In this document: piece by piece, positions 11,660 through 23,842 of the stretch | Position numbering within the stretch: position 1 is the stretch's first letter | Layout of the letters: every line of letters starts with the position of its first letter | Origin: Dysidea avara | Taxonomy: Eukaryota; Porifera; Demospongiae; Dictyoceratida; Dysideidae | Assembly: GCF_963678975.1 (NCBI RefSeq) | Contig: NC_089274.1 | Location: 4,018,001 to 4,082,000, forward strand | Direction: 5' to 3' | DNA: 64,000 nucleotides | The notes under the pieces: generated by a model | Database searches by the model: none | Seen by the model: the letters and a program-made list of their open reading frames with translations, nothing else | What the model was told of the DNA's origin: nothing | Position numbers and translations under genes: made by a program

Positions 11660-12415
11660 CACACGAAGCATGCTGAAACTAGGGGGGTCTGGGGGCATAC
11701 CCCCCCAGGGAAATTTTTTGAAAATAGATACTAAAAGGCCGAATTTAGTGGTAATTTAGTCAATAAAAATAACAATTTTTTAAGTACGCTCAAGACTAGC
11801 TATATGGATAACATCTGGGAAAATATCTCTACATGCTACTGTAATTATACTGTCTGTATATGCATGTGTCTATACATAATGTATTGGAATGTCACAGTGA
11901 ATAAGAATGGGAAAGATCGAATGCTCTGTCATGATCAATAGGGGTAGTGGAGCAGAACAAAATAGTTTTTAAACAATGAAATTTACACATTACATGGAGT
12001 TGAAGCATGCATGGATGCTATTCATGGGCTCTGCATATGGGGGTGGGGCTTGCCTACCAAAATTTTAATGATAGCTCTAATTTAGATAATCTCAATATAT
12101 GTTGTGTAAATATATTAAGCAGTTATATACAGCTTTTAAAGGAAAATGCAATTGTGACTGTTCTATTAGAGTGATTGTTCTATTTGAGTGGTCGACTGCT
12201 CTATTAGAGTATCTCGGTCTTGCATTGCATTGCAAGCACTGAATGAGCTAGTTACTCGGAATACTTAATTTATAGCTTCTTATTAGTGGTATTTAGTAAA
12301 CTGTAGCTAATGGACTTTTGCTACTGAAAATTTGGACTTGTACACTAAAACTATGGACCTTTTTCCAAGAGGGCGGTTCTTCAGAACCCCCCAATCTCCC
12401 CCTGGCTACGGGCCT
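11660..12415. repeat. Diverged family A-like element
   Basis: GCATGCTGAAACTAGGGGGG, then GGCATACCCCCCCAGG and AAAATAGATACTAAAA, match the interior of the 4393 and 62062 elements (AACTAGGGGGGTCTGGGGG). A triplet of CTCTATTAGAG-type motifs sits at 12160-12215. The right end (12380-12415, CCCCTGGCTACGGGCCTG) differs from family A, so this may be a sister family or a composite. Confidence 0.65.
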
Positions 12416-12419
12416 GCTT

Positions 12420-12965
12420 GAGAACACAATAAAATACAAGATACAGTACACATATACACATAAAAGAAAAATTAGCTAAATTACACAATACAATTTTTTT
12501 AATTCATCGACAGTCTTAGCACCATAGTGCTTTAGGTAAACTGTTCCAAATGGCTGTGCCCCTAAATGTCAGTGACTGCTTACTATAATTGCTCCTCACA
12601 CTGGGAACAAACAATCTACATACATAACATTATATTTACAATTTCGTAGAAAGGAAGGCACAGCTACACCTATACCTTATAACTAACAGCTAGGTGAAAC
12701 ATGCAATTTAGAGGGTTTGGGGACATGCTCCCTTAAGGTAAAGTTCTGAAGTTAGTGGCCCGATCGGTAACTACTTAGTAAATAACTCAACTCAGGAATT
12801 GAAACTTTAGTATGTGTAACTATTTACCATTAATTTCTTACTGCTGTGGTTCAAATGAGCATCTTTATGATTACAGCAGTTCCGAAGATTCTGCATGCCT
12901 CTATCATTCTATACCATTTCTTCTTGTATACCCATATTTTTGCCAGGAATTACACTGCATAAACT
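12420..12965. other. Gene-free stretch
   Basis: No exon or element with clear ends. The short open frame at 12812-13009 has no recognisable content. Confidence 0.5.
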
Positions 12966-13135
12966 CAGGGCCACCCAGAGAAATTAAGGGTCCCAGGGCA
13001 AAGAGTTAAAGTGGGGCCCCAGGGGCAAGGAGGGTTCCACTCTCTGAATCACAACTTCACCCAAGCTGCAAGTCGAAGACCAAAAAAAACAACAAAAAAG
13101 GTCATTATGCCCCCTCCCCCCCGGGGGTGGCCCTG
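12966..13135. repeat. Family C hAT-like MITE, short copy
   Basis: Ends CAGGGCCACCC (12966) and GGGTGGCCCTG (13125-13135) are inverted. The flanks CATAAACT and TATAAACT match at 7 of 8 bases, the size of a hAT target duplication. Interior matches the right part of 13932-14286 (GAGAAATTAAGGG-CC and GGGCAAAGAGTTAAAGTGGG, in the opposite orientation). Confidence 0.85.
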
Positions 13136-13539
13136 TATAAACTACTTGACCCCTCAGAGGTTTTAAATTCAAATTCAGTTTCAAGCTCCAAAAAATAAAA
13201 ACAACAAAAGCATTGCATGTTTGGAAAAATTTCCAGCATACAAACAGAACAATTTTAGTAACTCACAACTGTAAACATATTATGATCATTTGCTTAAAAC
13301 ATGCACTACTGTTGTTACAGTGTGATACCGTAAGTAACACTGACAACACAGAACTTGAGATAATCAAAACAGTAAAATTTCTGACTAATGTGGAACCAAT
13401 AATTATAAAATTAATTATAAAATAATTCTCTATCAGATATGCACCTATTACATATTCACCATAATTTATATAGTTAATCAGGTATACCATAATAAGATTG
13501 TGGTTGTATTATAGTTATTTGTAATAGGTAGAATTCTCA

Positions 13540-16500
13540 TCATGCAATCAAGTGCTGGTTGCACAGGAAGTTGGTTTGTACTTGTCTCTCCAGTTCAGCT
13601 AGTTTCTTCACAGATGGTGCCAGTTGTTCCACATGATCCATGTAAGCTGCTCCTATATGGACAGACAATTAACACACACTCTGTAGCCATGTCCTGGAAG
13701 TTTGACAGAGGAAAACTTTGAATAATGAGCAGTATTTTGTGGCAGTACATTACAGCTATTGTTGATCTATAAAACTCATCCACCAAACTTATTTTCATAA
13801 CTCAGGGAAGTGTCCACAGTGGTTGGGACCAGCCACCATTCAAATAAAACAGCCACCACTACCACTCACCAACCCACCTCTTATTTACACAAGTTAAGGT
13901 CCCACACATTTTATCATACAGCTCTTGACTCCAGGGCCGCCCACAGGGGGGGGCAACTGGGGCATTTTGCCCCGGGCCCCAGCCTGAAAGGGGCCCCAGG
14001 AGGCCCCATGAAGGCCCCCCTGAATACCTGTTTAAAAGATTGATATACTCTAATAGAGCAGTCAGATCTAAATACTCTAATAGAGCAGTCACAGTATTCT
14101 TCAGAGGAGCAGTGTAGCAAGCTTATAGATAAGGAGATATGGTTGGTGATGGGTAGTTATTGTCATTGCCAGCAGGTTGTGACCTTTTTTTTTTTTTTTT
14201 TTTTTTGGTCTTCACCTTACAACTTGGGTCAAGGGCCCCACTTTAACTCTTTGCCCTGGGCCCCTTAATTTCTCTGGGCGGCCCTGCTTGACTCAACCAT
14301 GTTTCTTGTAGCCACCACTATTCTAAACCTGGACGCAGCCCTGATAACTGATTTGTCAATGTTTTCCTGCCAAACTTTATTGCAGAAAAAAGATGAGGCG
14401 TGTTTATATAACAGAAATTAAGGCCATCTTATGTTTCATGGATCTAGTAGCGACTTGGCAAGTCGAAAAAAAGGTCAGCTGTACCTGACTGTTTTGTTGA
14501 GTATATATGACTGCTCTATTAGAGCATTTCAACCTTTACATTGATGCTGGAGCTCATAAGTCATCTTTGCTTCTAAACCATGATTGATTGTATAATCTAC
14601 ATTCATTTTAACACTCTGACTAAATGATCACATGACTAAATGATCACATGATTTAAATCAATTTTTTGGGTTTGCCATAAAACTACCACATTCATGAAAC
14701 AAAAGTCATGGCCTAAGATATCCAGTGAGTCATGGCCTAAGATATCCAGTGAGCTCACAATCATTACTGTGGTCCATGGATCACTATACTATTACTTCAG
14801 ATGTGTGGCATACCTTTATTTGATCTCTTTTGGCCATACACAACTTTCCCATCAAAGTCATCAGTCTCCACCTTCAAACTGCGATCTGTTTCAGGAATAG
14901 ATACTCCAAGGTGTTCCTCAATTTCTGCCAAATACTATAGAGAATAGCATACCAAATTATGTAATAATGCAGTGTGGGGTAGTTCAGCTATAACAAATAT
15001 CAAGGTTTTCAAAAGACACATTAATAAGTTGATAGAGGTTTATCCAACAGTCATGATAAGACAGCTGCTGTACAGTAGGCAGTATAAAACTTTGGTGAAT
15101 CTGCAAATAATCTGAATGGCGAAAAAAAGAAACTTCGGCAATTCACTGTGTTTTGTCACATGTCACTATTCATTGCATATATGTAACATATGGTGGCTGG
15201 AAATATACTTTAGTGCAAAGCAATTAAAGGCTAATTTGCCAAGTTTTATACTGCCAAAGGTTTCTACTCAGTTCATTCAGTACAGGCTAGTAAGGATGAC
15301 GCATGTAGATTGACATTTTCCTGCTAAAATTCTCACTTGAAATTTACTTGGCTGCATTGGGTAGTATAATAGTAATTAAAACACCAATACAACTCATGAT
15401 CATTTTGATAAAGTTAACAAATCTTGCTTTATGTTTAATGGGACAATGACATACATAAACAGTAGTAAGCTACCGTGATAAAATTGTCTTCATTATTGAC
15501 ACTTATTGGATGCAATTTTTCTACACATTATTGCTCTTTGTGTATACCAAAATGTATGGAAAACAACATCAATTAAAATTTTTACAACTGATCTGACCTG
15601 TTTTTCATCATACCAGATGGCACATCCTCCACGTTCTTTTAAGTTGGTGTTGTTGCAGCTCTTGCCTCGACTGGGGCAGGAGTGGTACCACACCTTCTCC
15701 TTCACTGTGGATACCAGTGAGATGGCTAGTCCCATACGATCTGCTCTCCCCACTCGACCAATACGATGAATGTAGTTTTGTTTATCATCAGGCATTGTGA
15801 CATTGACAACTAAAAAGAGGTACTTCATGAGCATTGTTACACAAAGAGCATGCCCGAACAAATAAGGAAAGGACACACACACTTACTCACACACCACAAA
15901 CACAACACACACACCACATGCACACACGCACGCACGCACAAACACAACACACACACACACACACCATAAGGAATTCCATGTACATCTATACCCCTGGCAG
16001 CTACATCTGTACATATCAAGAAACGGACTTCTCCATCCTTGAATGCCTGCAAGTTAGCTTTACGTTCTTGTGGTCTACGGTCTCCATGAAGGCACACACA
16101 TGAGTACTTGTTCACCATAGAACTGTGACCTGCACCATATACACAACGTTAACCAGAAAATTCCATTACACTTATAGGTAGTAGGGGAAAACTTCTCACT
16201 ACCATTCCTTCACACATCCCTAGCCATTAAAGAATAGCATTATTATTATTATTATGATTTTACTGCTGAAAACAGTTGTACAAACATGAATACAAAATTA
16301 AGTGAAGGTACAGCAGCTGGTATACTGATAAGAACCATCAGTACTCAGAATTACATAACAGGAGAACAACTGAATTACAAGCATAAAACTAATTACTTAA
16401 TTAATTAAACAAAGGGGTAATTGGAGTGGAACTACACTTGTGACAGGGATGTACAACGTGATAAGTACAGTAATTATTATTGTCAAACTTTGAAGTGAAC

Positions 16501-19500
16501 AGAAGGTGTTGTTTAACTGTCGCTTTAGTGTTTCTGTTGACAAATCAAGAATCATTGCTGGTGGTGAGAAGAATTATAGTATTTCGTGTGGTTAAACTAG
16601 TTAAGTGAGATGAGGATCTTGTAGTGCTGTTGCTGTTAAAGTGGATCCACTTGGTGAAGTCAAAGTGTGAGGATGGATTCTTGGTGAATTTAATAAAAAC
16701 AGCAAGTCATTTAGTGCATAGATAAACATGAGGAGGAGCATGGACAGTTTCTGTAGTCTGGTTCTGTAAGATGAAGTGTAGCCATTAAGAATGTATTTTG
16801 TAGCTCTTTGCTGAACTTTTTCTAGAAGCTGATGCCTTGAATAAGGTTGGGTTGCCAAATTTGAGAACAATATATAAGTTGCGAGTGCACCAAGGAAATA
16901 TATAACTGCTTCTTGCTGCAATGAATCAAACCTAACTGTTTGCCTTGGATGCAAGACCAAGAGAGGTCAGCAGTTATCAATAATAAACTAAGGTCTTTAT
17001 TATTGAGAATCTTGGCTCAATTATAAATGACAAATTGCGTATCACGGACTAATTGCTGGCTAAATAAAGATCTACTTGTGTAATATTGAAGTTTTCAGTA
17101 GTCTTAGCTACAAGCATACGCTTCATGTCATCAGCAAATATAAAAGGCAGCATTTCTTATAAAAATGAAGGAAGATCATTGATATAGATGATAAAAAGAA
17201 GAGGGCCAAGGATGCTACCTTGGGATACTCCAGATAGCACAGGTAGTACCTCTGAAATGGAATTATTAATATGTACACATTTCTTTTTATCAAAGAAGAT
17301 AAGCATTAAACCATTCCCGGGGACCATAACTTGGTTAGTAAATCATTATGGGGAACAGAATCACATCCTTTTCTTATTATCAAGATAAATAGCATCCATG
17401 GGAGTGGATGATTTAATTACAGTATTGATAAACATGAGAATGAAACCAAACTGTAATGGCAAGACAAGCTTGATTACTTTGTCAACTACCTTTCCATATA
17501 TTATTAATCTTTCCAAGATTATGGAAAGAATACAAAGTAGAGAAATTGGACAATAGTTCTTGATATCTGTTTTTAATGCTTGGGGTCCTTTGTTGTCTCA
17601 ATCAAACATTCATTGCTTACAACATTTACATAATTGGGGTATGCATATCAGTGCCTCGTTACAGAAATTTGACCCAGATATATTACCAACCAAAATGGGC
17701 AAGTTTATTGTTGCAATTAAACACTTAGTTGGTGGATATAGAACACTATATGTGGTTAATTCAATTGATCCACCGATGGATAATGAGTAAATGTTTTGCC
17801 AATAATTCTGGGACTATATATTACCTTGGTCCAGTAACCAATGCATCAGTTATTGATTGCAGATTATTGACAAACAGTAGTAAAGGTGGAAAATAATTCC
17901 AGCTAATAAGCCACAAGCATAGAAAATGTACAATACAGGCAAAACATTAAACATACTCTTTACCTTGTTACCTAGCACATCGACTGGTTGTTCATGAGCG
18001 CATTAGCTGGCTGTTCATACTGGGAGCACATATGTTGAATACAAAATTAACTGTTACACATTAAAACATACTTATAATCTTGTTGTTTACGTGTACAAAG
18101 GCCTCTAGCTTCACTCCACAGATGGTCACTGATCTTCTCTTTTGCTCGATACAGAAGTGTGATACCTGCTTTGCAATGGGAATTATTTAGAATTACACAT
18201 TCGTTTCAAGTCACCAGCATGAACAGGCATAATTATTATATGTTTGTGCCTTCGTTCAAAGGCAAATCTATCCCGGTTAGTACATGTCTGTAGGCCTCGT
18301 CGTTTTAGAGAACATTATTTATTAATTATTTATTTATGACATAATTTTAACCGCATTTCTTATTATTCTTAGTACTTTGTTGTATAATTATTGTTTTCAG
18401 GCAATCATAAGTGTTCAAATGTTGAAGTCCATTCAAGTTCTCTGTTCAAATACTTTAATAGAAGACACACTCAACAAACAATCTAATTGAACAGTCACTA
18501 TTTGCAAGGGCATGAATTTGAAAGACACTCTTAATAACATGTAAACCGTTTTGTACAACGAACAACATATGTACTCTTGCTAATCAAATGATGCTCTTGA
18601 TTGTATTAAGCTATTTCATAGACTTCTGGATTATGAATTTACATAGATAACACCATAGACCGAAGTACAGCAAAGATACAAGCATATTCATGAAGCAGCA
18701 TAAAGAAATGGGAGAGGAAATCGCTTTAATAAGCAGCATAATGAAGGATATGTTTTCCAGATGTGTCAATCCTTGGTAACACTTTGTAGTGAGTACTATG
18801 GTAGCAGTGAAATCATGGTAGTAGTGAAGTCTTGATAATGACTATGAAGTTATGGTAAGTTTATACAGAGGCATGTGTAAAAGCAGATATATTTTCAAAT
18901 TGTTTCTAATTCAATTGGAAGGTATAATAACTCTTTTGTTATGATTTGTATAAACAGTTCTGACATTGAAAAAGCTTCAAGGCATCAACAAGTGTTTTGG
19001 GAGGTGGCCAGTAGTAGTAGGGTCATGTCTTACCCAATAATGAACCACAATCACTCACCTCCATGTGACATAAGGTACTGCTCCATGTTGTCACAATCAA
19101 GTTTAGTACGACAGAACAAGATGGCCTGGTCCATCTCATGTTCATCAATTGCTCTCAACAGATACTCAGCCTTGAGTAGCTTCACTGCTTCTGAGAGCGT
19201 CTCTGTGTGTGTACATTCACATCTACAAATGAAGTTGTGAGACTGGGAACAGTGTACCTGCTGATCGTCTGCCAGGTTTAGTATCATCATGATAGTGAAT
19301 ACTATCAGTCTGTGTAAAACAAAATAAATATACATATTGTACCCTTGGAATGACATAGTCAAGGCAGTCTTATTCCTTAGGTAATGAAGTACCACCTTAG
19401 CTGTGTCCATAAAAGTATCCCTCATTTTACATAATAAAGTACCTTGATTCTTTTTGGCAGTTTGTGCCAGCTGGTATCACCAACAGGATCGACATAACAT

Positions 19501-22500
19501 ACAACATGATGGACTGTGTCCGGTACAGAGTCCTGCCCCTTCAGGTCCACCCAGGTAGGGAAGTGCATCAACTTGTCCTAGTGACATATAACAGTTCACT
19601 CTAGGAAACTAACAATCATTTACTCTCGCTTACTGCCAGTTTCTTCACTTCAAATGAATGGAGAGTTGCAGAGCAAACTATCATCTGTAAATGTAGCTTA
19701 AAATATTTAACTGAATTCAAGACAGTATTCAGATAAAGATCAGGGGTTCAAATGAGCAACCACAGAGTCACACCTTACAACTTGTAAGGTCTTACCTGCA
19801 GCCTTCTTCCAATTGGCGACACTTTGGGTATCTGCTGGTATATCTTGTCAACCAGACTGCCATATCCTTGAGACAATAGTCCATCCTAAAAGAGATGTCC
19901 CATGTGAGACTATTATAATATGATCAAGCAGTACTCACAGCTTCATCCAGGACAAAAAACTGAATCTGTTAAAAATACAAAGAGATGAAACAATAACAAC
20001 AGTGAGGCCGTATCAATAATGAGGTTCCCTTATAAAATGACCACAAATACATAGCTGAGTTCAGAACCTCACGGTAGTCTTACTGAGGTTTGCTGTACTG
20101 TTCAAATTGTGTAACAAACACGTGGGGCATGAGCATAATGCTATGTACGACACTGCAGTCATGCCCAAGTCAAAAAAATGCAAACGTTGGTATTAATTAA
20201 TGAGGTCATGAAATAAACCTTGACTATGTTTGAACCTGATTGACTATATAACGAGGTGGTCTTGCTTATGAGGCACAGTGGAACCTCTCGGTAACAAACA
20301 GTGGGACGAAGGATTTGGTCCTTTGTAATGCAAAACAGAAGTTCTTTTAGAGGTAAAAATGTATGGAACCAAACCCACTCATTGGTTATTATCCACTGAG
20401 CCCTAAATTCTGAAAGGTTTCTTAGTTGTAAAGTGAGGGCTTACATTTGACAAATCCAATTTTCCAGTGCTGATCATGTCATCAAGTCTGCCAGGTGTAC
20501 CACACACTATGTCAACCTGAGAGGGGAGGAGTTGTGGAGTAATTGTACCACTATCATATAGCATTAAGTATACACTAACTCCATTAGACAGTGCTCTGAT
20601 TTGATCCTTTGCACTATCACCTCCAATCACCAAAAGCTCCCTAAATAATAAAAACACACAAAAAAAAGCAAAATTACAACATTGATACATTGTACCAGAC
20701 AAATTCAGTTGTAAACTTTGTAATTTCGATTTCAATGCTTACAAGAATTTATCACCCATGCATAGTACTTCACTCAGGACACTTCCCTCATAAAGAAGCT
20801 ATGAACCTCCTGAATAATTGACAGACTTACCTAACACTAGGTGACTTTAGATACTTCTTGAACAATGTTATCTGGTCGTGTGTTTGCTGTGCAAGTTCTC
20901 TGGAAGGCTACAAGAAATCTTTTTACAGTCAGTTCTCTACCAAAGATGGACATACCTCAATAATCAGAGCAAATGGTGCCTTCAGGTTGACATGGCCTGT
21001 CTTAATCTGGCTTGCTCCAGCAGCTACCAGGTCTTGAGCTTTAGCTAGTCCAACAAAACCACCCTGTAGCGTAAGACAACACTCTGTTTTCTCACATGCA
21101 AACTGTGCACTAATATTTCTGTATACACACACGCACGCACGCACGCACGCACACAACACACACCTTTGGAGGGTACTTAAAAGGGGAATCACCAAAGTTA
21201 AACTGTATCTCAGCATTCTAAAGAACACATATTATTGGTCATGAATAATAAAGCAGCAAATGGAATCACTGACTTTCAGTGTCACTGCAGCAAAAAATGT
21301 GCTACCCTGCAGTCGCTTAGGAATATTGAACGCTTCACCAAGGTCAGCACCTACACAACAAAACATTTACACAAAGCATCAAAGAACTGAGGATTGACAC
21401 AGTGAAACCTTAATACAAGGATCACATATTGACTGAAAATTCCTTGTCTTTACAATGTTGTCGCTATAATGAGGTGGTCTTACTAATGAGGTCATGAAGT
21501 ACATGATAGCTATGGTTGGGGCCTATTCAACATGGTCATGGTCTTATTAATGGAGTCACCACTAGGTGAGATTACATTGTCATTTCTTACCATTCTTTGA
21601 AAAGGAAATAGTGAATACTTCCAAGTCCAGGAAGCAGCCGATGGTGTCTGCTTTACCAAAAGACTATGTGTGAGCATAAAAACTACATGAATTATGAGTA
21701 AGATACTTACAATAACCACTTTACTAACAAAAACTACTATAACAGAACTGATGTAATCATTACTAAATACCATATACAGCAGAAAGACCATTGTTTTCCC
21801 ACCAGCTAGCTACACCATAGATTATTTAACTAGATAAGAAACTCATCACGTGATGAACTGTAAAACGGATCAAATTGTCCAAATCTGAAGCCTAACAGTA
21901 AGGATGATGGTGTTTATTTTCAATTACAAATCAGGCTTGGGTCAGAAAATTCTTTGCCTAGAGCATGTTTTACAAGTGCTACAATGACTTCAGGAACATA
22001 TGCACTTTATTGGGAATATGGTGACTTTTGTGAATCTTTCATCATACAGTCCATAAAACCATCTACAGTTTGTGTCACGTTTTGCTGCATCCCATAGTGA
22101 GCTGAAGAGTACTCCTTTGTATGGATTAGAGCATAGCATTCATTTATGGAACAGGAAAATGAGCTCTAAAACTCTTGCAAGTAACAAGTAAGACACACTG
22201 ATACTTAACCTGCGTACAGGGTCAAATATCTCTGGTTTGGCAGGGTCAAATATCTCTGATCTAGCCAGACCTATCACTGATACAGTGAGCTGTCCAATCA
22301 GGCTACCTGTTTGTTGAGGTCACCTGTATAAACCAGCCATTGTAAAAGTCCTTAAGTATGTACTTAGTGTACACAATGCTGAATAAGAAATTTTGGCCTA
22401 AGGGCGACTGGAATAAATAGATTTCACTGTACAGCCAGTGCTAGTGTAGCTAGCAATACTCACACCCACCACTGCTACAGCTAGCCAAACCCTACACTGC

Positions 22501-23811
22501 TCACCTCTCCATAATCATCAAACTGGCTGGAGGATGATTTTTTACCAGTTCCACCATATCCAAACCCATGCTCATCTTTACCTGTAGTAGAGAGGGGTAT
22601 TATATGTGCCATGAAGTATGAGAGGAATTACCTAGCTCATGAGTGGCCTTTCTTGTAGACCAACCAATCCTGCACAATCCTTCATCAGTGACAGTAGCTT
22701 CGTAGTATACCTTCCCTGAGTATGTAGTGGGCATATAATATAAAAATTATGTAGTGTTCATTTGTTCATTCCTCCGTGTGTGTTTGCGCGTGTGCATGTG
22801 TGTGTGTATGCGTGTGTGTGTGTGTGATGCATGCATAGCATTGTATACAACTGCATAAAAACAATGACTAATGTTAAATTCACCTGCGCCAACCCCATGA
22901 GAGGAACGACAGCCCTCCCAAGCTCGTTGTTCGCGACACTGACACAGCAAACCATCTGGACTAATGGCTAAAATCAAAAAACACACCACAAATGAAGGTT
23001 AAATTAATGTAGTCACAGCATACCAAAATTTTCTCCTCTGTCAAACGCACTTAGAGTACACTTCTTTGACCCAGCGGCTAATTAACAGAACACACCATAA
23101 TATTGGTCACATGTCAACTACAAGCACTTACCTGTGGTAAGAGCCCTCGGTGTTCTCCCCTCTTGCCGATCACGTAAAGTCTCGTGAACAATTTGAATAA
23201 TGGGAAGGCAAAATGCCTAAGAAACAGGATAACATACAACACTCCTACATCTAAAGATCCTCACCCCAGTTTTTCCACTGCCAGTCTCAGCAGCCTGAGA
23301 ACAAAAGTTAAGGATAATGGAAAGTTCATTAGGCCATCATTATTAAATTCCTTGTTTCCCGTCACCGCCCACATCAATTCTTAGGTAGCCGCACCAAATT
23401 TTAATTATTTGATTATAGATCACGTGAATACACTATTTCATGATGGAAGGAGACACAGAGTGACCAAGCTTTAAGGTAAATGCATTAGCTTATAAACATA
23501 TAGTAGAAGGATGGAAGTCCCTCCACTCTTGTTCCACAGGGTGCATGGGTATACAAACCTGGCAGCCTTCAAGATCAAGATACTCTAATAGAGCAGTCAG
23601 AGACTGAAATAATAAGAGTCAAGTGTATAATTAATAGTCAATAATCACCTCCCACCCACATCAATTTTTGTTCTATTGGGTGATGGGAAACAAGCAATAT
23701 AATAATGATGGCCTTATTATGCAGACAGTAATAATATGATTTATTAATGCCTTTTGGTACCACCCTGTCTTTTTGACTTTATTTTTATCCAAATTGGAAA
23801 GGGTGGCATCA

Positions 23812-23842
<31 letters not shown>

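Noticed and set aside
18060-18200. Open minus-strand stretch in DDX1 intron 22 that might be an extra DDX1 exon
   Set aside because: The DDX1 phases and the family alignment are complete without it; it lies upstream of a LINE reverse transcriptase and is probably its linker.
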